Shown here one piece after another: positions 52,135 to 61,024 of a stretch of 64,000 bases of DNA; position 1 is the stretch's first letter, and every line of letters begins with the position of its first letter. The notes under the pieces are model-generated. The model searched no databases, was not told where the DNA came from, and saw nothing but the letters and a program-made list of their open reading frames with translations. The position numbers and the translations under genes are program-made. Source of the DNA: Campylobacter corcagiensis (GTDB lineage: Bacteria; Campylobacterota; Campylobacteria; Campylobacterales; Campylobacteraceae). Where the stretch lies: the NCBI RefSeq assembly GCF_013201645.1, contig NZ_CP053842.1, positions 930,001 to 994,000 of the forward strand. Reading direction: 5' to 3'.

Positions 52135-52899
52135 TTGGAAATTTTAAGGCAAAAATTAGTTAATTTTTTAGATAATCAGCTAAAAAATTCGCATCGAAAA
52201 ACCTTTATCTTAGGGCTTAGTGGCGGACTTGACTCAGCTGTAGTTTTAGCGCTTTGTTCGCTTGTTAAAAATTCTAACACAAAGGCTTTTATACTTCCAA
52301 CAAATAGCTCAAATAGTAAAAACTTAGACGATGCTTTAGAAGTGGCTAATAAATTTAAAGTTCCAACAAAAATTATAAACATATCACCAATTATTAAAGC
52401 TTATGATGAAAATTTGCCCCCTTTTAGGCTTGGAAATTTAGCCGCAAGAGTTAGAATGAGCGTTCTTTATGATAAAAGCGAAGAATTTAGTGGCGTAGTT
52501 GTTGGAACTGGAAATTTAAGCGAAAGACTTCTTGGATACTCAACAATATATGGCGACTCAGCTTGTGCTTTTAATCCAATAGGTGAAATTTTTAAAAGCG
52601 AACTTTTTAATTTTGCCAAATTTTTAGAAATTCCAAAAAGTATCATAGATAAAGCCCCAAGTGCTGATTTAGTTCCAAATCAAACCGATGAAGCCGACTT
52701 AGGATATAGCTATGAAGTTCTTGATAGCGTGCTTAAAGCGTGGTATGATGATGGCCTTAGCTTTGATGAGTTAAAAGATAAATTTGAACCAAATTTGCTA
52801 AATTTAGTAGAAAATAGAGTTAAGAAAAATAGCTTTAAACTTCAAATGCCCCCAATTGCGATGATAAGGAGCAACAGTGCAAGAAATTCCATTTTTTAG
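52135..52899 (+). CDS. nadE: NH3-dependent NAD+ synthetase
   Basis: This enzyme amidates nicotinic acid adenine dinucleotide to NAD+, the last step of NAD synthesis. Its 254 residues hold the PP-loop SGGLDSA (29-35), GNLAARVRMSVLYD, GTGNLSERLLGYSTIYGDSACAFNP and PSADLVPNQTDEADLGYSY. There is no glutaminase domain, so it uses ammonia. The start is TTG with AAGGCAAAAA upstream. It heads a seven-gene operon and overlaps the next gene by 23 bases. Confidence 0.95.
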   Translation: MEILRQKLVNFLDNQLKNSHRKTFILGLSGGLDSAVVLALCSLVKNSNTKAFILPTNSSNSKNLDDALEVANKFKVPTKIINISPIIKAYDENLPPFRLGNLAARVRMSVLYDKSEEFSGVVVGTGNLSERLLGYSTIYGDSACAFNPIGEIFKSELFNFAKFLEIPKSIIDKAPSADLVPNQTDEADLGYSYEVLDSVLKAWYDDGLSFDELKDKFEPNLLNLVENRVKKNSFKLQMPPIAMIRSNSARNSIF

Positions 52900-54010
52900 A
52901 CCAGCAATAGACGATAAAGAGTTAAATCTTATAAAAAAATCTCTAGAAAATCCAGATTTGGATATGGCTTTACTGTTTGAAAATGATATCAAAAACTATT
53001 TTGGCTCAGAATTTGCAATATCAACCAACAACGGCACAGCAGCACTTCACCTAGCACTTTGTGCGTTAGATATAAAAAGAGCTGATAAGATAATATGTTC
53101 TGTAAATTCATTTCCAAGTATTGCTGAGGTTATTCGCCATTTTGATGCGGAGCCTATTTTTGTTGATATAGATGAAGATAGTTTTAACATCAACCCAGCT
53201 TCTTTTGAAAAAGCTATAAAAGAAAATTCTAGCAAAAAGCTAAAAGCAGCATTTATCACTCATGTTGCAGGAGTTAGTGCTGATATGGACGCTATTTATG
53301 AGATATCACAAAAGTATGGCATAAAAATAATAGATGATGCAAGTAGAGCAGCAGGAGCTCTTTATAATGGTAAAAAAATAGGCTCATTTAAAGAGTCAGT
53401 TATATCATGCTTTCAAATAAATCCACAATTTTATAAAGCTATCGCAACGGCTGGATTTTTTGTGACAAATGATGAAGAGATAAATAGTAGAGCTAAACTC
53501 ATAAGAAGCCACGCAATAACATCAAATCCATCTAAAGATGGAAGTTTAGACTATATTTATGATATTAAAGAGATCGGGCAAAGATATGATCTAAACAGCA
53601 TATGTGCAGCATTTGCAAAAGTTCAGTTTGAGAAAAACTCAAATTTTATAAAAAGAAGGCAAGAGATAGCTAAAATTTATGACAAAGAGCTTGAAAACTG
53701 TCCATTTGTCAAAACTCCAATTCCATATAAAAACCATATATACACACAGTATATAATAAAAATCGATAAAAACCGTGATAACTTTGCTAAAAATCTAAAA
53801 GAGCAAGGCATAAATGTCTCGCTTCACTATATTCCACTTCACTTGCTTACCTACTATAAGCAAAAGTACGCCCACAAGGTAAACAGATACCCTACAGCTT
53901 TAAAAGTTTATCAGCAAGTTTTAAGCCTTCCGATTTTTGCAGCAATGAGCGATGAGGAAGTTTATAAGGTTTGTGAAAAGGTTAAATTTGTGGCAAAAAA
54001 TCGTTTCTAA
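52877..54010 (+). CDS. DegT/DnrJ/EryC1/StrS-family aminotransferase with atypical PLP loop
   Basis: This 377-residue fold-type I PLP enzyme resembles sugar-nucleotide aminotransferases. FAISTNNGTAALHLAL and IIDDASRAAGALYNGKKIGSF are typical. The lysine loop is unusual: where the family has SFxPxKxxxxxGGGAVVTND, this protein reads CFQINPQFYKAIATAGFFVTND, so the Schiff-base residue would be Lys187, in a loop about three residues shorter and lacking GG. The start is GTG at 52877 with AAGGAG upstream. It overlaps both nadE (23 bases) and lpxK. C. jejuni has no such gene between nadE and lpxK, as I recall. A role in LPS or glycan sugars is inference. Confidence 0.75.
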   Translation: MQEIPFFRPAIDDKELNLIKKSLENPDLDMALLFENDIKNYFGSEFAISTNNGTAALHLALCALDIKRADKIICSVNSFPSIAEVIRHFDAEPIFVDIDEDSFNINPASFEKAIKENSSKKLKAAFITHVAGVSADMDAIYEISQKYGIKIIDDASRAAGALYNGKKIGSFKESVISCFQINPQFYKAIATAGFFVTNDEEINSRAKLIRSHAITSNPSKDGSLDYIYDIKEIGQRYDLNSICAAFAKVQFEKNSNFIKRRQEIAKIYDKELENCPFVKTPIPYKNHIYTQYIIKIDKNRDNFAKNLKEQGINVSLHYIPLHLLTYYKQKYAHKVNRYPTALKVYQQVLSLPIFAAMSDEEVYKVCEKVKFVAKNRF

Positions 54011-54929
54011 GCTCCATAAATTTGCAAACAGCTACTTTTATACTCCAAATTTATTTGAGAATTTTTTAAGCATAGCACTAATTCCGCTAAGCTTAGTTTA
54101 TAGCCTAGTTATAAAGCTTAAAAAGCTTTCAACAAAACAAATTTCATATGAAATTCCTATTATAAATGTAGGAAATTTAGTTCTTGGCGGAAGTGGAAAA
54201 ACCCCACTTTGCATCGCTTTATATCAAGAATTTAGCCCAAAACTAAAGACTTTTATAATCCTTCGTGGATATAAAAGAGCTTCAAAAGGGCTTTTTGTAG
54301 TAGCAAGTGATGGCGAAATTTTACAAAATGTTAAGATAAGCGGCGATGAGGCGATGGTTTATGCCATAAATGGCGCAAATGTTATAGTTAGCGAAGATAG
54401 AGATTTAGGCATAAAAAAGGCTATAAATTTGGGTGCAAAGCTTGTGATTTTAGATGATGCTTTTTCTAAATTCCATATCAATAAATTTGAGATTTTACTA
54501 CGCCCACCACTTAAACCAGCCTCAAATTTTACAATCCCAAGCGGAGTTTATCGCTACCCTAAAAGCTTTTATAAATACGCAAATTTCATACCAAAAAGTG
54601 GCGATATCATAAGTAAAAGTGAAATTTTAAATCATACTAAAAATATGGTCTTAGTGACAGCTATTGCTAATCCTAGCCGCTTAAATGAGCATTTAAAACA
54701 CTGCATAGGACATGAATTTTTCCCAGATCATCACAGCTTTACTAAAAAAGAGCTAGATGATATCTTAAAAAAATATAAAGCAACAAGTCTGCTTGTTACA
54801 GAAAAGGACTTTGTAAAGATAAAAGAGTTTGACATTCCGCTTTCAAAACTTATATTAAAAACATCAATAAGCCAGAATTTCAAAAGCGAAATTTCAGCGT
54901 ATTTAAGGAAATTTTATGCTACAATTTAA
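53988..54929 (+). CDS. lpxK: Tetraacyldisaccharide 4'-kinase
   Basis: LpxK phosphorylates the lipid A disaccharide at 4' in the inner membrane. A membrane helix near the N-terminus (ENFLSIALIPLSLVYSLVI) precedes the kinase core: NVGNLVLGGSGKTP (P-loop), ILRGYKR, VSEDRDLGIKKA, VILDDAFSKFHI, DHHSFTKKEL and LLVTEKDFVK. The start was set at TTG 53988, which has AAAAGG upstream and fits the family N-terminus; an upstream ATG at 53952 would give a charged extension and a 59-base overlap. It is 313 residues. Confidence 0.93.
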   Translation: MWQKIVSKLHKFANSYFYTPNLFENFLSIALIPLSLVYSLVIKLKKLSTKQISYEIPIINVGNLVLGGSGKTPLCIALYQEFSPKLKTFIILRGYKRASKGLFVVASDGEILQNVKISGDEAMVYAINGANVIVSEDRDLGIKKAINLGAKLVILDDAFSKFHINKFEILLRPPLKPASNFTIPSGVYRYPKSFYKYANFIPKSGDIISKSEILNHTKNMVLVTAIANPSRLNEHLKHCIGHEFFPDHHSFTKKELDDILKKYKATSLLVTEKDFVKIKEFDIPLSKLILKTSISQNFKSEISAYLRKFYATI

Positions 54930-54952
54930 TAAATTTTATTTAGGAGAAAACA

Positions 54953-55261
54953 ATGGTAATTTTACAAATTCACTTTGATTACTCTGGTGGATATGGCGAT
55001 GATATGTATAAACAGTCAAAAGAGTTAGCTCAAAGTATAAATGACGAGCCTGGATTTTTATGGAAGATTTGGACTGAAAGCAAAGAAGATGGCATAGCAG
55101 GTGGAATTTATGCTTTTGATAGTCGCAAAAATGCCCAAAAATATGCAGACATGCACACAAAAAGACTTGAAGAATTTGGAATTGCTAAGAATTTTAAATA
55201 TGAAATTTTGGATGTAAATGATAATCTTAGCCAAATCACAAATTTCAAACTTCATAAATAA
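54953..55261 (+). CDS. YdhR-family putative monooxygenase
   Basis: This 102-residue protein is strongly similar to E. coli YdhR (as remembered): ILQIHFDYSGGYGDDM, SINDEPGFLWKIWTES, GGIYAFDSRKNAQKYADMHT and DVNDNLSQI. YdhR belongs to the dimeric alpha+beta-barrel fold of small monooxygenases, but the substrate is unknown. It lies 23 bases after lpxK behind TTTAGGAGAAAAC and overlaps argB by one base. A TACAAT at 54920-54925 could give an extra promoter. This gene and argB separate lpxK from thrC, unlike C. jejuni. Confidence 0.88.
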   Translation: MVILQIHFDYSGGYGDDMYKQSKELAQSINDEPGFLWKIWTESKEDGIAGGIYAFDSRKNAQKYADMHTKRLEEFGIAKNFKYEILDVNDNLSQITNFKLHK

Positions 55262-56112
55262 TGCAAAGAAAATCGCGAACAGCTGAGATTATTCTCTCAG
55301 CTTTACCATATATACGCAAATTTAAAGATAAAGTTTTTGTCATAAAATATGGCGGTTCAGCTCAGATCGATGAAGAGCTTAAAAATGACTTTGCAAGAGA
55401 TATAGTTTTGCTTAGCATGGTAGGAATTAAAGTCATCGTAGTTCATGGCGGTGGCAAAAAGATAAATGAGTATCTTGAAAGACTTAATATAAAAAGTGAA
55501 TTTAAAGATGGCTTAAGAGTTACAAATAAAGACGCTATTGATACCGTTGAAATGGTACTTAGCGGACTTATAAACAAAGAGATAACCGCCCTACTTTTCA
55601 AACACGGAACAAAAGCTGTAGGTTTAAGTGGTAAAGACAGTGAGCTTTTACAAGCAACTGTTTTAGGTGGTGGAAAATATGGCTTTGTTGGTGAAATTCA
55701 TAGCGTAAATATAGAACTTTTAAATTCCTTAATGAATCAAGAGTATATCCCTGTAATTGCCCCTATTGGGGTTGGATTAGAGGGTGAAAGTTATAATATA
55801 AATGCTGATCTTTGTGCAAGTGCCGTCGCAAAGGCTTTAAAAGCTGATAAAGTTATATTTCTAACCGATACAAGCGGAGTTTTAGATAAAAATAGTGAGC
55901 TTATAAGCAAGCTTGATGAGAATTTAATCAATGAATTAAAACAAAATGGCACAATAAGTGGCGGTATGATACCAAAGGTTGATGCTTGTCTTGAATGTGT
56001 AAAAGCTGGCGTTAAAAATGCCCATATAATAGATGGTAGAATTTCACACTCAATACTGCTTGAGATTTTCACTGATAGCGGTATTGGAAGCATAATAAAA
56101 GGACAAATATGA
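55261..56112 (+). CDS. argB: Acetylglutamate kinase
   Basis: This enzyme catalyses the second step of arginine synthesis. Its 283 residues contain FVIKYGGSAQID, VVHGGGKKINEYLERLN, the GLRVTNKDAIDTVEMVLSG signature, INADLCASAVAKALKADKVIFLTDTSGVLD and GGMIPKVDACLECVKAGV. This is the arginine-sensitive long type without a clear N-terminal regulatory helix. It overlaps thrC by 4 bases (ATGA). Other arg genes lie elsewhere (argD at 17173-18330). Confidence 0.96.
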   Translation: MQRKSRTAEIILSALPYIRKFKDKVFVIKYGGSAQIDEELKNDFARDIVLLSMVGIKVIVVHGGGKKINEYLERLNIKSEFKDGLRVTNKDAIDTVEMVLSGLINKEITALLFKHGTKAVGLSGKDSELLQATVLGGGKYGFVGEIHSVNIELLNSLMNQEYIPVIAPIGVGLEGESYNINADLCASAVAKALKADKVIFLTDTSGVLDKNSELISKLDENLINELKQNGTISGGMIPKVDACLECVKAGVKNAHIIDGRISHSILLEIFTDSGIGSIIKGQI

Positions 56113-57542
56113 GATTAGTTGGAACAAGAGATGAAAATGAAAGCGTAGAATTTAGCCAGGCTCTGCTTAGCCCTAGTGCAAATTTTGGTGGGCTTTATGC
56201 ACCTAAAATTCTTCCTAAATTTAACTTGGAATTTTTTAAAAAGGCTCTAAATTTGAGTTATAGCGATATCGCTCTTGAAGTTATAAAAAGTTTTGAATTT
56301 GATGTAGAACTTGAAATTTTCAAAGACGCTCTTAAATCTTATGAGAAATTTGATGACCCAAAATGCCCTGTTAATATTAAAAAAATTGATGAGAATTTAT
56401 ATATAAATGAGCTTTTTCACGGACCAACAAGAGCTTTTAAAGATATGGCACTTCAACCTTTTGGAGTGATAATTGATGCTTTAGCTAAACAAAAAAACGA
56501 AAAATACCTTATAATGTGTGCTACAAGTGGCGATACAGGACCAGCCACACTTAAAGCTTTTGAAAATTCCAAAAATGTAAAAGTAGTTTGTCTCTATCCA
56601 GCTGATGGCACAAGTGAAGTACAACGCCTTCAAATGACAAATGTTAAAGGTAAAAACCTTAAAAGTATCGGCATAAAAGGTAACTTTGATGATGCTCAAA
56701 GATCTTTAAAAACTCTACTTTTAGATCAAGAATTTAAAGATAGCTTAAAAGAAAACGAACTTAAATTAAGTGCTGCAAATTCTGTAAATTTTGGAAGAAT
56801 TTTATTTCAGATAATCTATCACTTCTACACTTACATCTATCTTTTAAAAAGTGGCAAGCTAAAAGATGATGAGAGCTTTGATATCGCTGTTCCTAGTGGA
56901 AATTTTGGCAATGCTTTAGGGGCATACTATGCTAAAAAAATGGGTGCTAAGATTGGTGATATATTAATCGTGTCAAATGAAAATAATGTCCTAACAGAGC
57001 TTTTTAACAGCGGAGTTTATGACATAAAAGATAAAACTTTAGTTAAAACAATAAGCCCTGCTATGGATATACTTATTAGCTCAAATGTCGAAAGACTTTT
57101 ATTTAGCGAGTTTGGCGATAAAAAAACAAAGCTTTTAATGGAGAATTTAGCAAAAGATAAATTCTATGAAATTCCAAAAATTGACGGCTTTAGGGCTAAA
57201 TTTTGTACAGATAAAGAGTGCGCAAATTCCATAAAAGATATGGCTTTAAAAGGTATGCTAATAGACCCACACACTGCTACAACTTTTAAATTTACTCCAG
57301 CTAAAAAACCAACAGTACTTACTTCCACGGCTCATTGGGTGAAATTTACTCCATCTATGCTTGAAGCAATTAAAGGCATTAAAACAACAAATGAAAAAGA
57401 GCAGATGATGATGCTTGCTAGTGAGTTTAACCAAAGCGTTCCTGCTGAAATTTTGAAGCTTTTTGAAAGTGAAGAAATTCATAAAGATATAGTTGAAATT
57501 TCAGATATTAAAAAGACAATTTTAAACTGGATAAAGCAGTGA
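56109..57542 (+). CDS. thrC: Threonine synthase
   Basis: This PLP enzyme converts O-phosphohomoserine to threonine. Its 477 residues show the ThrC-2 class: ELFHGPTRAFKDMALQPFG with PLP-binding Lys111, CATSGDTGPATLKAF, TNVKGKNLKSIGIKGNFDDAQ, NSVNFGRILFQ and SGNFGNALGAYYAKKMGA. It overlaps argB by 4 bases and kdsB by 4. In C. jejuni thrC lies between lpxK and kdsB, so this order is kept. Confidence 0.95.
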   Translation: MRLVGTRDENESVEFSQALLSPSANFGGLYAPKILPKFNLEFFKKALNLSYSDIALEVIKSFEFDVELEIFKDALKSYEKFDDPKCPVNIKKIDENLYINELFHGPTRAFKDMALQPFGVIIDALAKQKNEKYLIMCATSGDTGPATLKAFENSKNVKVVCLYPADGTSEVQRLQMTNVKGKNLKSIGIKGNFDDAQRSLKTLLLDQEFKDSLKENELKLSAANSVNFGRILFQIIYHFYTYIYLLKSGKLKDDESFDIAVPSGNFGNALGAYYAKKMGAKIGDILIVSNENNVLTELFNSGVYDIKDKTLVKTISPAMDILISSNVERLLFSEFGDKKTKLLMENLAKDKFYEIPKIDGFRAKFCTDKECANSIKDMALKGMLIDPHTATTFKFTPAKKPTVLTSTAHWVKFTPSMLEAIKGIKTTNEKEQMMMLASEFNQSVPAEILKLFESEEIHKDIVEISDIKKTILNWIKQ

Positions 57543-58249
57543 TAGTAATTCCCGCTAGACTTAAATCAACCCGCTTTCCTGATAAAATTTTAGCTGATAT
57601 TTTTGGTGAGCCGATGTTTATCAAAACTGCTAAAAACGCTAAAAATGTAGATAGGGTTTTAATAGCAGTAGATGATGAAAAAGTACTAAAAATCGCCTTA
57701 AAATATGGCTTTGATGCTGTAATGACTGCTCAAACTCATCAAAGTGGAACTGATAGGATAAATGAAGCCGTTAGCAAAATGCTTGTAAATGATAATGAAA
57801 TCATAATAAATTTACAAGCCGATGAGCCATTTTTTGAGATAGAAAATTTAGCTAAGTTTAGCGATTTTGCAAACAACAGCATAAAAAACGGCGCATTTAT
57901 GGCAAGTGCTTATAAGATGATCGCCCCAAATGATGCTAAAAATCCAAATTTAGTAAAAGTAGTATGCGATGAAAACTCAAATGCTATTTACTTCTCACGC
58001 TCTATAATTCCATATCCAAGAAGCGAATTTGACGCTTACAAAGGCCACATAGGAATTTATGCATATAGCGTAAAAAGCTTAAGAGAATTTTGCGAATTTG
58101 ATGAAAGTATACTTGAAAAAACTGAAAAATTAGAACAGCTTCGCGCCTTATCAAACGCCAAAAAAATCGCAATGTGTGAGCTAAAAACAAAAAGCATCGG
58201 GATAGATACAAAAGAGGATTTAGAATTTGCACTTAAAAATTTAGCATAA
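57539..58249 (+). CDS. kdsB: 3-deoxy-manno-octulosonate cytidylyltransferase
   Basis: KdsB activates Kdo as CMP-Kdo for LOS inner-core synthesis. Its 236 residues hold IPARLKSTRFPDKILADIFGEPM, TAQTHQSGTDRINEA, INLQADEPFFE, YFSRSIIPYPR and HIGIYAY. The start is GTG within the end of thrC (overlap of 4). It is the last gene of the nadE operon; lpxK and kdsB make this an envelope-linked unit. The tRNA-Gln gene lies on the opposite strand 11 bases downstream. Confidence 0.95.
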   Translation: MIVIPARLKSTRFPDKILADIFGEPMFIKTAKNAKNVDRVLIAVDDEKVLKIALKYGFDAVMTAQTHQSGTDRINEAVSKMLVNDNEIIINLQADEPFFEIENLAKFSDFANNSIKNGAFMASAYKMIAPNDAKNPNLVKVVCDENSNAIYFSRSIIPYPRSEFDAYKGHIGIYAYSVKSLREFCEFDESILEKTEKLEQLRALSNAKKIAMCELKTKSIGIDTKEDLEFALKNLA

Positions 58250-58259
58250 AATAATAACT

Positions 58260-58333
58260 TGGATGCTCCAAGAGGACTCGAACCTCTGTTAACTGATCCA
58301 GAGTCAGCAGTTCTACCACTAAACTATAGAGCA
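58260..58333 (-). tRNA. tRNA-Gln, anticodon CTG
   Basis: Seventy-four bases fold as a complete cloverleaf. The acceptor TGCTCTA pairs with TGGAGCA (first pair U1-A72, a tRNA-Gln identity feature). The D arm is GTTT/GAAC. The anticodon stem GCTGA/TCAGT closes the loop CTCTGGA, giving anticodon CTG (codon CAG), with a 4-nt variable loop. The T arm AGAGG/CCTCT has loop TTCGAGT, followed by discriminator T and encoded CCA. In a GatCAB organism it is charged via Glu-tRNA(Gln). It lies downstream of dsbD on the same strand. Its reading of CAG only means a second tRNA-Gln (TTG) is expected elsewhere. Confidence 0.93.
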
Positions 58334-58385
58334 TCAAAAAGTCCAACAAGAATTGGTTATTTTACCGATTTAAACTTAAGAACTT

Positions 58386-60125
58386 CTAAATTCTTCTAAG
58401 TTTTTCTAGTATTTTTGTTTCATCTAAAAACCCAACACTTTGCTCATTTTTAAGCTCAACCAAATCTTTAAAAAACACCAAAGCTGGCGGACCATAAATT
58501 CCAAATTCACTCATCATCTCCTTATCATCAGAGCTATTTTTGGTAACATCTACTTTAACAAGAGTGAAATTTTCAAGCTCTTTTTGTACGCTAGGAAGTT
58601 CTAAGGTTTTATCAAGTTCTTTACAAATCACGCACCAATTGGCCCAAAAATCAATCATCACAGGCTTTTTGCTATTTTTTACAACGCTTTTAAGTTCGCT
58701 TAAATTTGATACCATTTCCCATTTTAAAGGCGTGTTTAAAGAACTCATTGGAGTTTGATTTTTAAAATTCTCTAATGGCTTAAAAACAGAATTTGACCCA
58801 CTTGCAAAACCAACTATTAAAATAGTTGAGTATATAAAAAACAGCGCTGAAATTGCAAATTTAAACTGCCTTATGCCGCCTTTTTGAGATTCATCCGGCA
58901 ACATAAATGAAGCATAAAAAATCCCAACTATAGCGTATAAAAGCAAGGTTAAATTTCCACTTATTAAGCGGCTTAGCATCCAAACAGCCATAAAAAGCAT
59001 TACAAAACCAAAAAACTTACTTATCTCATCCATCCAAAAACCAGGTTTTGGCATAAATTTACCAAACCCTAGACCTATCAAAAGAAGTGGTACGCCCATA
59101 GCAAAGCCCATTAAGAAAAGTGATAATCCACCAAGTAAGATATTTCCAGTATCAGCTATAAATAGCAAAGCCCCAGCAAGCGGAGCAGCAACGCATGGAC
59201 CTACTATCAAAGCTGATAAAAAGCCCATTATAAAAACCCCTATTAGACCACTTTTATTTTTACTTTTTTCTGAGATTTTACTTTGCAAAGAAGCTGGTAG
59301 TTGAAGCTGATAAAAGCCAAACATACTAAAAGCTAAAGCCACAAAAACAAAAGAAAAAAGCAAGATAATCCATGGAATTTGAAGTAAAGATGCAAGACTT
59401 GCACCTAAAATGCTAGCAAAAATCCCAATAATTGCATAAGCAAGTGCCATGGCTAAAACATAGACTAAACTTATAATAAAACTACTTTTTACGCTTTTAC
59501 TGCTTTTTGAAACCAAAATTGACGAAAGTATCGGTATCATCGGAAAAACGCAAGGCGTAAGTGCTAAAAGCAAACCATATCCAAAAAATGTAAGCAAAGT
59601 TATGAAAAAATTTTTACTACTCATATTTTTACTTATGTTTTCTTGATCTGAAATTTGAGCGGTTTGCTCGGTTTTACTACTAGTTGAGTCTACTTTTGAA
59701 ATATCAAGAAATTCTACATCATAACTGCCATCTAAGGCATTTACACTATACTTATAAATTTGAGGATTATAACAAAACCCATCAAGTGCACACCCTATAA
59801 ATTTAACCACCACGCTATAGGATTTGATATCTTCGCCACTACTTAGCACAATCCCACTTGGAATAAAAATGTCAAATTTGCCATCAAAAACCGTACTTGT
59901 ATTGTGCTTTTTAGCCTCTGGTAGGGTTAAAAATTCAGTTATATCTTTATTTGCTACGCTAAATTTAAGTTTATCGGCATATATATAAACACTCTTATCA
60001 ATATCAAAGTTAAAATTTGTCCCAATTTTATCAGCTGTAACTTTTACTTTAAAAGCATCTTCAACCTTTAAAGGCTCAGCAAAAAGAAAAGAAAAAATTA
60101 GCAAAAATAGAGTTAAAAATCTCAT
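58386..60125 (-). CDS. dsbD: Thiol:disulfide interchange protein DsbD
   Basis: DsbD carries electrons from cytoplasmic thioredoxin across the inner membrane to periplasmic thiol pathways, including cytochrome c and copper or DsbC-type clients. Its 579 residues have a signal peptide, an N-terminal periplasmic domain (C-x6-C in IGCALDGFCYN), an eight-helix membrane domain with TPCVFPMIPI and GPCVAAPLAGA, and a C-terminal thioredoxin domain with WANWCVICK. All six cysteines are present. It is divergent from ppk2, as in C. jejuni (Cj0603c/Cj0604). Confidence 0.95.
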   Translation of the reverse strand: MRFLTLFLLIFSFLFAEPLKVEDAFKVKVTADKIGTNFNFDIDKSVYIYADKLKFSVANKDITEFLTLPEAKKHNTSTVFDGKFDIFIPSGIVLSSGEDIKSYSVVVKFIGCALDGFCYNPQIYKYSVNALDGSYDVEFLDISKVDSTSSKTEQTAQISDQENISKNMSSKNFFITLLTFFGYGLLLALTPCVFPMIPILSSILVSKSSKSVKSSFIISLVYVLAMALAYAIIGIFASILGASLASLLQIPWIILLFSFVFVALAFSMFGFYQLQLPASLQSKISEKSKNKSGLIGVFIMGFLSALIVGPCVAAPLAGALLFIADTGNILLGGLSLFLMGFAMGVPLLLIGLGFGKFMPKPGFWMDEISKFFGFVMLFMAVWMLSRLISGNLTLLLYAIVGIFYASFMLPDESQKGGIRQFKFAISALFFIYSTILIVGFASGSNSVFKPLENFKNQTPMSSLNTPLKWEMVSNLSELKSVVKNSKKPVMIDFWANWCVICKELDKTLELPSVQKELENFTLVKVDVTKNSSDDKEMMSEFGIYGPPALVFFKDLVELKNEQSVGFLDETKILEKLRRI

Positions 60126-60150
60126 AAATTTCCTTATGTTTTAATTATGG

Positions 60151-60156
60151 ATTGTA
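60151..60156 (-). promoter_or_regulatory. dsbD: Putative dsbD -10 promoter element
   Basis: TACAAT on the minus strand lies 26 bases before the dsbD ATG, with AAGGAAATTT as ribosome site. Confidence 0.4.
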
Positions 60157-60201
60157 ACTTTTATATGTCAATATGGATTAAATTTATGCTATTTTTAAGG
60201 T

Positions 60202-60207
60202 ATAATT
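60202..60207 (+). promoter_or_regulatory. ppk2: ppk2 -10 promoter element
   Basis: TTTTTAAGGTATAAT contains TATAAT 28 bases before the ppk2 ATG, followed by an AAAAGGCTTTATA ribosome site. Confidence 0.65.
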
Positions 60208-60234
60208 GTTAAATTTCAAATAAAAGGCTTTATA

Positions 60235-60969
60235 ATGTCTAAAAAAGAGTATAAAAAAGAGTTGGAATTTTTACAAGTTGAGCTTTTAAAGCTTCAGTCT
60301 CACGTAAAGAAGCAAAATTTAAAGCTACTTATAATCTTTGAAGGGCGAGACGCTGCTGGAAAAGGTGGAACTATAAAGCGAATAACCCAGCACCTTAACC
60401 CACGAGGGTGCCGTGTAGTAGCACTTCCAAAGCCAAGCGATGTAGAAAAAACGCAGTGGTATTTTCAAAGATACACAGCTCATTTGCCAAGCGGTGGTGA
60501 GATAGTTATATTTGATAGATCTTGGTATAACAGAGCCGTTGTTGAGCCTGTTATGGGCTTTTGTACAAAAGAAGAAAGCGAAAATTTTATAGAAGATGTG
60601 CCGTATTTTGAAGCTCTTTTAAGAAGAGCTGATATTAAGATATTTAAATTTTTTCTATTTATAGATAAAGATACGCAAAAAAAGAGGTTTCAAGATAGAA
60701 GGGAAAATCCACTAAAAAGCTATAAAATTTCACCAGTTGATGAAAAAGCACAAGAACTTTGGGATGATTATACAAAAGCTATACAAAATATGCTTACTAA
60801 AACAAATCAAACCCCTTGGATAGTGGTAGACTCAAACCATAAAAAAAGAGCTAGAATCAACACAATAAAGTATATTTTAGCAAACACAGAGTACAAAGAT
60901 AAAACAAAAATAGATAACTTAGAAGTTGACAATAGTGTAGTTTTTAATGTAGACGATGCGATAAAATAG
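60235..60969 (+). CDS. ppk2: Polyphosphate kinase 2
   Basis: PPK2 uses polyphosphate to phosphorylate nucleotides (mainly GDP to GTP in this group) or makes polyphosphate in reverse. Its 244 residues have Walker A GRDAAGKGGT (37-46), KRITQHLNPRGCRVVALPKP, Walker B IVIFDRSWYNRAVVEPVMGF, and the lid QDRRENPLKSYKISPVDEKAQ. This is a one-domain class I-type enzyme. It is divergent from dsbD, with its own promoter. Polyphosphate handling affects stress survival in C. jejuni (known from the family). Confidence 0.93.
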   Translation: MSKKEYKKELEFLQVELLKLQSHVKKQNLKLLIIFEGRDAAGKGGTIKRITQHLNPRGCRVVALPKPSDVEKTQWYFQRYTAHLPSGGEIVIFDRSWYNRAVVEPVMGFCTKEESENFIEDVPYFEALLRRADIKIFKFFLFIDKDTQKKRFQDRRENPLKSYKISPVDEKAQELWDDYTKAIQNMLTKTNQTPWIVVDSNHKKRARINTIKYILANTEYKDKTKIDNLEVDNSVVFNVDDAIK

Positions 60970-61024
60970 TATGGATATTAATATTAGTTTAAAAATTCTT
61001 AACTATATTTTTATAAAAAACAGA

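Noticed and set aside
9961-60156. Shared TACAATCCATA in front of the DAHP synthase and dsbD genes as a common operator.
   Set aside because: The shared bases are mainly the -10 and initiation region; two copies in an AT-rich genome are weak evidence for a regulator site.
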